A program made the position numbers and the translations under genes. The notes beneath the pieces were generated by a model. That model worked only from the letters and a program-made list of their open reading frames with translations. It was not told where the DNA came from and ran no database searches. DNA of 13,466 nt from an uncultured Oxalobacteraceae bacterium (GTDB lineage: Bacteria; Pseudomonadota; Gammaproteobacteria; Burkholderiales; Burkholderiaceae), in NCBI GenBank assembly GCA_946478765.1, contig CAMLDH010000080.1, forward strand, positions 1 through 13,466, written 5' to 3'. Shown here piece by piece: positions 7,003 through 13,466 of the stretch. How positions within the stretch are numbered: position 1 is the first letter of the stretch; each line of letters opens with the position of its first letter.

Positions 7003-8043
7003 CTACTTTTCAGCGAGAGGCAGTTGCGGCAGTACGAATGACTTAGGCGGCGTCGTCAGCGCCTGCATGAATGCCACAATCGCATCCGCTTCTTCGCGGG
7101 TGAGATTGAGCGGCTTTATATTCGGGGAGAGGTCGGTCTTGCTGAGGCCGCCCCGGTTGTAGTGATCGACCACGTCCGCCAACGTCTTGGCCGAGCCATC
7201 GTGGAAATAGGGCGCAGTGAACGTAACATCGCGCAGAGTCGGGGTTTTGAATGCCCCTTTCATTGAGGCGATAGGCTTGATAGCGTAGCGGCCGACATCG
7301 GGATTGTTTTTGTCGTAAGACGCCAAACCGATGTTATGAAAGCCGCCATCGGTGAAGTTCGGTGCTTGATGACAAGCGACGCAATTACCTTTGTTGGGGT
7401 CGCTGAAGAGCCTGAATCCAATGATTTGCTGCTTTGTCATTGCCTTTTTGTCGCCCTGCAGCCACTGGTCGAACGGTGAGTTGTTGCTGATGACGGTGCG
7501 CTCGAACGAGGCAATGCCCTTCGACAGGGTTTTGCGATCGATTGGCTCGCCCGGGTAGGCTTTGGCGAACAATGCCTGGTAAGTCGGTTCAGCATTGAGC
7601 CATTTGAACAAGACGTTAAGATCCATCGCCATCTCGTCCATCGACTCCATCGGCCCCATCGCCTGATCTTCCAGCGAATTTTTACGTCCATCCCACATCT
7701 GAAGCGTGTTGTAAGCGGTATTGACGATGGTGGGCGATGCGCGACCCAACACTTTGCTCTTGGAGCCTTTCGCGGTAGACATGCCGTCCGACCAGCCAAA
7801 CAGCGGGTTATGACAGCCCGCGCATGAAAGATTGCCGTCCGAGGAGAGGCGCGGATCGAAAAATAATGTTTTGCCTAACTCGACGCGCGCCGGTGTGGGT
7901 TGATTGCCTGCGGGTGCGGGTGGTGCCTTGGGAAGCAGCCACCTTTGATCCTCTTTGGTGGGCGTCAGGACGTAGTCGCCAGCGAGGGCTGGAAAAGCAC
8001 AGAGAAGCGCGGTTATTATTGTGATGCGGCGTACAGTTTTCAT
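7003..8043 (-). CDS. diheme c-type cytochrome, MauG / cytochrome c peroxidase family
   Basis: The 346-residue precursor has a signal peptide (1-21, ending ALA) and two heme c sites, CAGCH (74-78) and CVACH (221-225). Family blocks include ELGKTLFFDPRLSSDGNLSC, MWDGRKNSLEDQAMGP and FKTPTLRDVTFTAPYFHDG. Classical bacterial peroxidases have a second His about 16 residues after the first heme His; here the stretch NPLFGWSDGMSTAKG has none, which is closer to MauG-like members. The substrate could be H2O2 or another oxidant, or it could modify a partner protein; that cannot be decided from sequence. ATG 8043 follows AAGGGA and leads the cassette, with msrP 4 bases downstream. A Met-rich patch (Met129, 132, 135, 138, 140) could be a repair target for MsrP. 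Confidence 0.93.
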   Translation of the reverse strand: MKTVRRITIITALLCAFPALAGDYVLTPTKEDQRWLLPKAPPAPAGNQPTPARVELGKTLFFDPRLSSDGNLSCAGCHNPLFGWSDGMSTAKGSKSKVLGRASPTIVNTAYNTLQMWDGRKNSLEDQAMGPMESMDEMAMDLNVLFKWLNAEPTYQALFAKAYPGEPIDRKTLSKGIASFERTVISNNSPFDQWLQGDKKAMTKQQIIGFRLFSDPNKGNCVACHQAPNFTDGGFHNIGLASYDKNNPDVGRYAIKPIASMKGAFKTPTLRDVTFTAPYFHDGSAKTLADVVDHYNRGGLSKTDLSPNIKPLNLTREEADAIVAFMQALTTPPKSFVLPQLPLAEK

Positions 8044-8298
8044 TGTCTTTCCCTTAAATAGAAATTTTCGTAAATATTCAGGGAGCTAGGCGACACTAGA
8101 CACTATAGAGAGTAGAAAGCGATCCCCGCGGTCTCCTAGACTCGGCGCTTGCAATTAAGAACTCTACTATATTGCCCATAATCAAGGTGTTGTATTTTGT
8201 CGATAAAATCTTAGCGAAACGGCGTCGAAATACCAGTTCAGCGTTACCATCATCAGGATCTTTGTTGTTGCCGGTGTATTGCGGACGTTACAAAATTC
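8044..8298 (-). promoter_or_regulatory. probable promoter region of the redox cassette
   Basis: This 255-base gap lies upstream of the first cassette gene and has no gene. On the minus strand, TTGATTATGGGCAA (8185-8172) matches an FNR/Anr box (TTGAT-N4-ATCAA) at eight of ten fixed positions. A possible sigma-70 promoter is TCGACA, 17 bases, TATGGG, with a poor -10. The CTAG tetranucleotide occurs three times (8086, 8096, 8136). None of these is strong alone. That the operon promoter is here is an inference from gene order. Confidence 0.3.
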
Positions 8299-8520
8299 CT
8301 ACCGCACCGCAGCATGGCGGCGCTTGATCTCCATCCATACGGTGCGCTTGAAATCTTCAGTCGCCGTACGCCAGTACGCGATTTCATCCATCGTGCGAAA
8401 ACAGCCTTCACACAATCCGCTGCCGGCGTCCATCCGGCATATGCCGATACAAGGCGACGGCATCGCGCCGCTGTGCGATTGCGGATCAAAGTCATGTATT
8501 GCGTCGGCTTGCCTGGTCAT
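8299..8520 (-). CDS. DUF1289 four-cysteine small protein
   Basis: The 73-residue product matches the DUF1289 pattern: PSPCIGICRMD followed by GLCEGCFRTMDEIAYW. Cys24, Cys28, Cys37 and Cys40 form a likely zinc or iron-sulfur site, and the C-terminal half is a basic helix. Function of the family is not established. Start 8520 is the first ATG in the frame; AGGA lies about 12 bases upstream, a poor spacing, and Met20 directly before the core is an alternative. It lies 110 bases after the YbaK-like gene, so it may be a distal member of that operon or have its own promoter. I see nothing distinct in the 110-base gap. Confidence 0.85.
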   Translation of the reverse strand: MTRQADAIHDFDPQSHSGAMPSPCIGICRMDAGSGLCEGCFRTMDEIAYWRTATEDFKRTVWMEIKRRHAAVR

Positions 8521-8630
8521 TCGGTTCTTTCATCCTGAAAAAGCAGCTTGCCCATGAAAAACACGAAAGGCAGAACGGCGTGTCGTGGGTTCGCTATCAA
8601 AACCGGCGACGAACTCGGCAAGCACGTCCA

Positions 8631-9122
8631 CTAAATCCTGAGTGCAACATCGGCTGCCGGCGCGCCCGTCATGCCGATCAGCTGCTGCGGCGTCAGGTTG
8701 AACACCGCATGCGGGTGACCGGCAGCAGCCCAGATGCTGGCCAGCTTCAGCAAATCTTCATCGATCAGCATCACGGCCTTCTCGACATGGCCGATCGGAC
8801 AAACGCCGCCGATGGCGTAGCCGATACGTTCCTTCACGAATTTCGCATCGGCACGGCCGACGTCGCCGACCATCGCCGCGACTTTTTTCTCGTCGACGCG
8901 ATTGGCGCCGCTGGCCACCACCATGACTGCGGCGTCATCCGACAACCGGCGAAACACGATTGACTTGGCGATCTCGGCCACACTGCACCCGAGGCCGGCA
9001 GCGGCTTCCGCCGAGGTCTTGCCGGTCGCGGGCAGCATGACGATCGGTTTATCGTGGCCCAATGCGATCAATAAATCGGCGACGCGTTGCGCTGTGTCGG
9101 GGAGTTTGTTTTCCGGTTCCAT
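8631..9122 (-). CDS. YbaK/EbsC-family aminoacyl-tRNA deacylase
   Basis: The 163-residue protein is a single YbaK/ProX-like editing domain, a family that hydrolyses mischarged aminoacyl-tRNAs in the cytoplasm. The conserved Lys53 sits in EIAKSIVFR. The helix before it (TSAEAAAGLGCSVAE) and the loop GYAIGGVCPIGH (101-112) are hallmarks; the usual GGVPP is here GGVCP. The protein uses nearly the whole frame, so start 9122 is natural, but no strong ribosome site is visible. It starts 9 bases after the HMG-CoA lyase stop, implying cotranscription. The amino acid and tRNA it edits cannot be read from sequence. A role in leucine breakdown is not evident; the association may be one of convenience. 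Confidence 0.9.
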   Translation of the reverse strand: MEPENKLPDTAQRVADLLIALGHDKPIVMLPATGKTSAEAAAGLGCSVAEIAKSIVFRRLSDDAAVMVVASGANRVDEKKVAAMVGDVGRADAKFVKERIGYAIGGVCPIGHVEKAVMLIDEDLLKLASIWAAAGHPHAVFNLTPQQLIGMTGAPAADVALRI

Positions 9123-9131
9123 TGGTCTTTT

Positions 9132-10040
9132 TCAGGATGGGCGCTTGGCCGCGATGGCATTACCCGCCCGGCTGACCGCCTTGCGTCCGAGATGCTGCGA
9201 AATGAATTGCCCCGCATCGACCACCGCGTCCAGGTCGATGCCGGTGTCGATGCCCAGTCCTTGCATCAGGTACAGCACGTCTTCCGATGCGACGTTGCCG
9301 GTCGCGCCTTTGGCATACGGACAGCCGCCCAGACCGGCGACCGACGAATGGAAAATCGCAATGCCGACTTCCAGGCTGGCATAGATATTCGCCAGCGCCT
9401 GGCCGTAGGTGTCGTGGAAGTGTCCCGACAAGCGTTCGATAGCAAACTCTTGCGCCACGCGCGTCATCACCGCCTGCACTTTTTTCGGCGTGCCGACGCC
9501 GATGGTGTCGGCAATATCGATTTCGTCGCACCCCAGTTCGCGCATGCGCCGCACCACGTCGGCCGCGCTGTCCGGCGCCACCTCGCCTTGATAGGGACAG
9601 CCGAACGCACAACTGATGCTGCCGCGCAGACGGATATGGTGTTGTTTCGCTGCTTGCGCGACTTCGCGGAAACGCTCGATCGATTCCGCGATCGAGCAGT
9701 TGATGTTCTTTTGCGAAAACGCTTCCGAGGCGGAACCGAAGATGACCACTTCATCCGCCTGTGCGGCAAGCGCGGCTTCGAAGCCTTTCATGTTCGGCGT
9801 CAGCGCGGAATACATCACCCCGGATTTGCGCGCAATACCTGCCATCACCTCGGCCGATGTCGCCATTTGCGGCACCCATTTCGGCGACACGAAGGAGGCC
9901 GCTTCGATGTTGGGAAAGCCGGCCTGCGTCAGGCGATTGACCAGTTCGATCTTGATATCGGCCGCGATGATTTCCTTCTCGTTTTGCAAGCCGTCACGCG
10001 GACCGACCTCGACAATTTTGACCTTGTTCGGTAATGCCAT
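9132..10040 (-). CDS. liuE: hydroxymethylglutaryl-CoA lyase
   Basis: This enzyme splits HMG-CoA into acetoacetate and acetyl-CoA, the last step of leucine catabolism. The 302-residue protein is full length. It opens with EVGPRDGLQNE (11-21), holding the catalytic Arg15 and metal ligand Asp16. GHFHDTYG (206-213) gives two metal-binding His. The signature SVAGLGGCPYAKGATGNV (233-250) contains the active-site Cys240. No targeting signal is seen, so it is cytoplasmic. ATG 10040 follows AAAGGA and lies one base after the stop of the GhrA-like gene, so the two are probably coupled. The carboxylase alpha subunit two genes upstream supports the leucine/isovalerate pathway. The same enzyme is also called MvaB; I use liuE for the pathway context. 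Confidence 0.95.
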   Translation of the reverse strand: MALPNKVKIVEVGPRDGLQNEKEIIAADIKIELVNRLTQAGFPNIEAASFVSPKWVPQMATSAEVMAGIARKSGVMYSALTPNMKGFEAALAAQADEVVIFGSASEAFSQKNINCSIAESIERFREVAQAAKQHHIRLRGSISCAFGCPYQGEVAPDSAADVVRRMRELGCDEIDIADTIGVGTPKKVQAVMTRVAQEFAIERLSGHFHDTYGQALANIYASLEVGIAIFHSSVAGLGGCPYAKGATGNVASEDVLYLMQGLGIDTGIDLDAVVDAGQFISQHLGRKAVSRAGNAIAAKRPS

Positions 10041-10041
10041 C

Positions 10042-10971
10042 TCAATATCCTTTCGTCATGTCCACCACACCCGCAATCGGTTCGCCGCGCTCCATTGCGC
10101 GCATTTTTGCGGCGATTTGCCGCACGCTGTCGCCGCACAAGGTCAATGCCGCCATGTGCGGCGTCACCGTGATGCGCGGCTCTTGCCAGAAGGGATGTGC
10201 GGGCGGCAGCGGCTCTTGCTCAAACACATCGAGTGTCGCGCCGGCGATGTGTTTTTCGCGCACCAGCGCCAACAGGTCTTCCTCGACCACATGCGTGCCG
10301 CGCGCGATGTTGATCAGATAGGCGCCCTCCGGCAATTTTGCAAGATTGGCGCGGTTCAATATGCCGCGGGTATCATCGGTGAGCGGCAGCACGCATACCA
10401 GCACGCGTGTTCCTCGCAAAAATGCATCCAGCCCTTGTTCGCCGGCATGGCAGGTCATGCCCGGCACGGTTTTCATCGAACGGCTCCAGCCGCGCAACGG
10501 AAAGTCGAAGTGCGCCAGCGCGGCGGCAATGCGCGTGCCGAGTACGCCCAGGCCTAACAGGCCAACGGTAAATGCCGCTTTTTCATGCGGCTTCAGGAAG
10601 CCCCATTGCCCTTTGCGCGCCTGCGCGTCGAATGCATCGAGACGGCGGAAATAGCGCAATACGGCATGCGTCACATATTCCGCCATCTGCACCGCCATGC
10701 CGGCGTCGTCGAGCCGCACAATCGGCACGCCGGCCGGCAAGGCATCGCCCAATTGCAGAATCGCATCGACACCGGCGCCGAGATTGAAGATCCCCTTCAA
10801 ATCAGTGCGCCCCTGCAGCATCGCGGCAGGCGGTTTCCACACCACCGCATAGTCGGCGGGCGCATTGTCACCCGCTTGCCACACCCGCACTTGCGCATCC
10901 GGCAAGGCGGCGTTGAGCGCCGCCAGCCATGCATCGGCATTGCTATCCTTTGCGTGAAATAGAATTCGCAT
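10042..10971 (-). CDS. ghrA: GhrA-like glyoxylate/hydroxypyruvate reductase (2-hydroxyacid dehydrogenase)
   Basis: The 309-residue protein is a D-2-hydroxyacid dehydrogenase of the GhrA branch, which reduces glyoxylate and hydroxypyruvate with NADPH. The dinucleotide loop is GLLGLGVLG (137-145). The catalytic triad appears as Arg224 in NIARG, Glu253 in DVFEQEPLP and His272 in TPHMAAL. NLGAGVD (63-69) is the substrate-loop motif. It is full length with no signal peptide. Start 10971 is the first ATG of the frame and lies 25 bases after the liuD stop; the ribosome site is weak. The stop is one base from the liuE ATG, so it belongs to the same operon. Why a hydroxyacid reductase sits between two leucine-pathway genes is unclear; its substrate here could differ from glyoxylate. 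Confidence 0.9.
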   Translation of the reverse strand: MRILFHAKDSNADAWLAALNAALPDAQVRVWQAGDNAPADYAVVWKPPAAMLQGRTDLKGIFNLGAGVDAILQLGDALPAGVPIVRLDDAGMAVQMAEYVTHAVLRYFRRLDAFDAQARKGQWGFLKPHEKAAFTVGLLGLGVLGTRIAAALAHFDFPLRGWSRSMKTVPGMTCHAGEQGLDAFLRGTRVLVCVLPLTDDTRGILNRANLAKLPEGAYLINIARGTHVVEEDLLALVREKHIAGATLDVFEQEPLPPAHPFWQEPRITVTPHMAALTLCGDSVRQIAAKMRAMERGEPIAGVVDMTKGY

Positions 10972-10996
10972 CGCACATCGCTTTCTTCACATCGTC

Positions 10997-13117
10997 TCAA
11001 GCAATTTTGAACGACAACAACTGCGCGCCTTCCGCAACCTGGTCGCCCACGGCGTACAGCACTTCTTCCACCACGCCCCCCGTGGGCGCGGCGATCGTAT
11101 GTTCCATTTTCATCGCTTCCATGATCAGCAACGGTGCGCCCTGTTCCACTGTGTTGCCCTTGCTGACCAGCACCGCCACGATCTTGCCCGGCATCGGAGC
11201 GGTCAGGCGGCCGCCTTCCGCTTCCGCCTCGCCGGCATGCGCCAACGGATCGTTGTAATGCAATATCGTGTGCGATCCGCCGACGAACACATGGAATGCG
11301 TCGCCGTCGCGCACCACCGCGCCGTGCACCGTTTCATTCCCGACCTTGATCGTGAGGTTTTCCGCATCATGCGCGGTCAGCGCGATGAACGACGATACCG
11401 TTCCATGCTGGATCACCCAGCCGTCGGGCCGATAGCCGATCGACACCGGATAGGCATGCAACGCATCCGCGAAATCGAGTTGCCGCTGCATCACCGCATT
11501 CATGCGCCAGCCAGAGGCATGCGCCCATGGATCGTTGGCGGCTGCCGCCCGATCCTGTTCGGACACGAGCAGGGACGCGGCGGCCAATGCCAGCACCTGC
11601 ATCGATGCCGGCTGCAACGGCGGGAACAAGGCATCCTGGTGGCGTTCGATCAAGCCGGTATCGAGATCGGCGGTCGAGAACGGCTGGCTCAGGATCAGGC
11701 GTTTCAGGAATGCGATATTGGTGGCGAGGCCGACGATCTGGTATTCGGACAATGCCTGCGCCATCTTCGCCAATGCTTCGGTGCGGTCCTTGCCCCACAC
11801 GATCAGCTTTGCGATCATCGGGTCGTAGAACGGCGAAATCGCATCGCCTTCACGCACGCCGGAATCGATCCTCACCACGCCGCTCGCGGCGCCGTTCTCA
11901 CCTTCCCCTTTTAAGGGGGGCGTAGCAGGGAATTCAGGCGACATGTCGCCTGCCTGCGTAGCGGTACAGGCGTGCAAGCCAGTGCCTCTTGGCCGGGATG
12001 GGGGTAAGCTGCCTGCGCCAAAAAACACCGCCTGCGGGGTGCGCACATGACGCAACGCCCCGATCGACGGCAAAAATCCTTTCTCCGGATTCTCCGCGTA
12101 AATGCGCGCTTCGAGCGCATGGCCATTGATCGCGAGTTCATCCTGGCGCTTCGGCAAGGTCTCGCCGAACGCGACGCGCAACTGCCATTCGACCAGGTCG
12201 GTGCCGGTGATCATCTCGGTCACCGGATGCTCGACCTGCAGGCGCGTATTCATTTCCATGAAATAGAACGAGCCGTCTTGATTGGCGATGAATTCCACCG
12301 TGCCGGCGCCGACATAGCCGACTGCCTGCGCGGCTGCGACCGCGGCGGCGCCCATTGCCTTGCGCCGTTCTGCCGTCATGCCGGGCGCGGGCGCTTCTTC
12401 CAGTACTTTCTGGTGCCGCCGCTGCACCGAGCAATCGCGTTCGAACAGGTACACGCAATTGCCCTGGCGATCGGCAAACACCTGGATCTCGATATGGCGC
12501 GGACGCGTCAGGTATTTTTCGACCAGCACCTTGTCGTCGCCGAAGCTGTTGATCGCTTCGCGTTTGCAAGACGCCAGCGCCGCCTTGAAATCCTCGCTCT
12601 TCCCGACGATGCGCATGCCCTTGCCGCCACCGCCGGCACTGGCTTTGAGCAATACCGGATAGGCGATCCTGTCGGCCTGCATGTGCAAAAAATCCGCATC
12701 CTGATTGTCGCCGTGATAGCCGGGCACCAGCGGCACCTTGGCTTTTTCCATCAGCGCTTTGGCCGCCGATTTCGATCCCATCGCGCGAATCGCGGATGCC
12801 GGCGGGCCGATGAATACCAGACCGGCTGTCGCGCAGGCATTGGCGAAACCTTCGTTCTCCGACAAAAACCCATAGCCTGGATGAATCGCCTGGGCGCCGG
12901 TGGCGAGCGCGACTTCGATGATCTTGTCGGCGCGCAGATAGCTTTCCTTGGCGGCAGGCGGGCCGATCAGCACTGCTTCGTCGCATACCGCGACATGCTT
13001 GGCATCGGCGTCTGCTTCCGAATACACGGCGACGGTCTTGATGCCCATGCGGCGCGCGGTGGCGGCGACGCGGCAGGCGATTTCGCCACGATTGGCGATC
13101 AGGATTTTTGTGAACAT
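10997..13117 (-). CDS. liuD: methylcrotonyl-CoA carboxylase biotin-containing alpha subunit, with an in-frame repeat insertion
   Basis: This subunit carboxylates biotin with ATP and bicarbonate for transfer to 3-methylcrotonyl-CoA in leucine breakdown. The 706-residue protein has a biotin carboxylase domain (1-450), with ATP loop AGGGGKGM (161-168), KVLEEAPAPG (238-246) and MEMNTRLQVEHPV (287-299). The biotin carrier domain is at the C-terminus, with the biotinylated Lys670 in EAMKMEH. Relatives are usually about 655-670 residues. The excess is residues about 369-413, lying between RHVRTPQAVFFGA and VVRIDSGVREGD, a stretch that looks like translated repeat DNA. ATG 13117 follows AAAAGG at 7 bases. 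The partner beta subunit is not in the window. Propionyl- or geranyl-CoA carboxylase is a less likely alternative; liuE nearby favours this call. Confidence 0.93.
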   Translation of the reverse strand: MFTKILIANRGEIACRVAATARRMGIKTVAVYSEADADAKHVAVCDEAVLIGPPAAKESYLRADKIIEVALATGAQAIHPGYGFLSENEGFANACATAGLVFIGPPASAIRAMGSKSAAKALMEKAKVPLVPGYHGDNQDADFLHMQADRIAYPVLLKASAGGGGKGMRIVGKSEDFKAALASCKREAINSFGDDKVLVEKYLTRPRHIEIQVFADRQGNCVYLFERDCSVQRRHQKVLEEAPAPGMTAERRKAMGAAAVAAAQAVGYVGAGTVEFIANQDGSFYFMEMNTRLQVEHPVTEMITGTDLVEWQLRVAFGETLPKRQDELAINGHALEARIYAENPEKGFLPSIGALRHVRTPQAVFFGAGSLPPSRPRGTGLHACTATQAGDMSPEFPATPPLKGEGENGAASGVVRIDSGVREGDAISPFYDPMIAKLIVWGKDRTEALAKMAQALSEYQIVGLATNIAFLKRLILSQPFSTADLDTGLIERHQDALFPPLQPASMQVLALAAASLLVSEQDRAAAANDPWAHASGWRMNAVMQRQLDFADALHAYPVSIGYRPDGWVIQHGTVSSFIALTAHDAENLTIKVGNETVHGAVVRDGDAFHVFVGGSHTILHYNDPLAHAGEAEAEGGRLTAPMPGKIVAVLVSKGNTVEQGAPLLIMEAMKMEHTIAAPTGGVVEEVLYAVGDQVAEGAQLLSFKIA
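11901..12007. repeat. repeat-derived insertion inside liuD
   Basis: One end (11991-12007) matches the reverse complement of 13327-13343 at 16 of 17 bases, so it shares a half-unit with the palindromic repeat upstream of the gene. The other end (11901-11918) has CCTTCCCC and a CCCCTT/AAGGGG hairpin like that repeat. Between them lies an unrelated 70-base stretch with a perfect palindrome at 11935-11952 (CAGGCGACATGTCGCCTG) and two copies of GCGTAGC (11920, 11956). It looks like a repeat split by a second insertion. The frame is kept throughout and encodes residues of about 371 to 406. Confidence 0.7.
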
Positions 13118-13250
13118 TTTTTATACCTTTTGAGTAAATTGCTGCCACCGGTTGGGGATATGCGTATCAACATATTCCTGCCCGGTGGTCGCCCATCAAT
13201 GCTTCTTCTTTGTTGCAAGCGGTTTACCCGCAAATCGCCAAGACCTTGAA
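13118..13250. other. liuD upstream region, no gene seen
   Basis: This stretch between the liuD start and the palindromic repeat holds the liuD ribosome site (AAAAGG) and no convincing gene or promoter. The gene before liuD in the operon, if any, lies outside the window or beyond the repeat. Confidence 0.4.
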
Positions 13251-13368
13251 GTTCCCTCCCCCTGCAAGGGGGAGGGCTAGGGAGGGGGTGGTAGGGTCGA
13301 GATAGAAAGGTTTTATCTCGAACGCATTACCCCCATCCCAGCCTTCCCCCTGCAGGGGGAAGGAGCTT
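13251..13368. repeat. large G/C-rich palindromic intergenic repeat
   Basis: The two halves are near reverse complements. The left half contains a hairpin with arms CCCTCCCCCT (13254-13263) and AGGGGGAGGG (13267-13276). The right half contains a perfect 22-base palindrome at 13342-13363. The centre is a stem of TCGAGATA (13297-13304) and TATCTCGA (13314-13321). Between hairpins, GGCTAGGGAGGGGGT pairs with ACCCCCATCCCAGCC with two mismatches. Such elements are typical dispersed intergenic repeats of beta-proteobacteria. It could fold into a long cruciform. Confidence 0.75.
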
Positions 13369-13412
13369 TACAGAGCGTCGCTCATACAGCAGCGGAAGCA
13401 TCAACCTATTTG

Positions 13413-13446
13413 CGAGTAAGCCTTAGGAAATTCCCTTAGCTACTCG
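13413..13446. repeat. short inverted repeat near the window end
   Basis: CGAGTA (13413-13418) and TACTCG (13441-13446) are inverted, with GC bases allowing one further bulged pair step. Nothing follows that would make it a terminator. It may be a regulator site or chance. The remainder of 13369-13466 shows no gene. Confidence 0.25.
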
Positions 13447-13466
13447 TCACATCGCAACGCGCATCC

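Noticed and set aside
8081..8140. Three CTAG tetranucleotides in the gap before the cassette
   Set aside because: CTAG is usually rare, but spacing and flanks do not fit a known operator; kept only as a note in the promoter-region entry.
9087..10034. 315-residue plus-strand frame opposite HMG-CoA lyase
   Set aside because: Antisense shadow of a gene with strong motifs; composition typical of reverse-strand reading of GC-rich DNA.
12047..13249. 400-residue open frame on the plus strand opposite liuD
   Set aside because: It is the antisense shadow of a clear carboxylase gene; its residues are rich in Arg, His and Asp with no family pattern.
1..13466. CRISPR array, tRNA or rRNA genes, phage genes
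   Set aside because: No regularly spaced repeats, cloverleaf-like sequence, rRNA-like stretches or phage proteins were recognised on reading both strands.

Overview
The window looks like a chromosomal stretch from a beta-proteobacterium of the order Burkholderiales, probably an Oxalobacteraceae-type organism (Herminiimonas, Collimonas or Herbaspirillum relatives). This rests on protein style, gene content (MsrPQ, leucine catabolism, a Tsr-like MCP) and G/C-rich palindromic intergenic repeats; it is an inference, not a database match. All recognised genes lie on the minus strand, so transcription runs from high to low coordinates.

Region A (13117 to 8299) is a tightly packed set. It starts with a biotin-dependent acyl-CoA carboxylase alpha subunit (methylcrotonyl-CoA carboxylase type, liuD). 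Then come a GhrA-like 2-hydroxyacid reductase, HMG-CoA lyase (liuE), a YbaK/EbsC-type aminoacyl-tRNA deacylase and, after a 110-base gap, a small DUF1289 four-cysteine protein. LiuD and LiuE catalyse two steps of leucine/isovalerate breakdown. The liuD reading frame carries an extra block of about 45 codons made of repeat DNA related to a palindromic repeat just upstream of the gene.

Region B (8043 to about 2884) is a periplasmic redox cassette. In order it holds a diheme MauG/cytochrome c peroxidase-family protein, MsrP (Tat-exported molybdopterin methionine-sulfoxide reductase), MsrQ (its heme b membrane partner), a small type-1 copper cupredoxin, a monoheme c-type cytochrome and a methyl-accepting chemotaxis protein with a CHASE3-like sensor. 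Several junctions are 1 to 4 bases or overlap as ATGA, so most of it is probably one operon. A plausible theme is periplasmic handling of oxidants and repair of oxidised methionine, with copper and heme carriers passing electrons. The link to the chemoreceptor is weaker.

Region C (2883 to 1) holds a 238-base nested inverted-repeat element (possible MITE), a two-TM protein with a PH-like C-terminus, a nitronate monooxygenase-type flavoprotein and an alpha-carbonic anhydrase. The carbonic anhydrase frame is broken by a single in-frame TAA. The family sequence continues in the same frame after the stop and runs off the window edge.

No rRNA, tRNA, CRISPR array, phage gene or transposase gene was seen. 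The most notable signals are the nonsense-interrupted carbonic anhydrase, the in-frame repeat insertion in liuD, and the MsrPQ-cupredoxin-cytochrome cassette.
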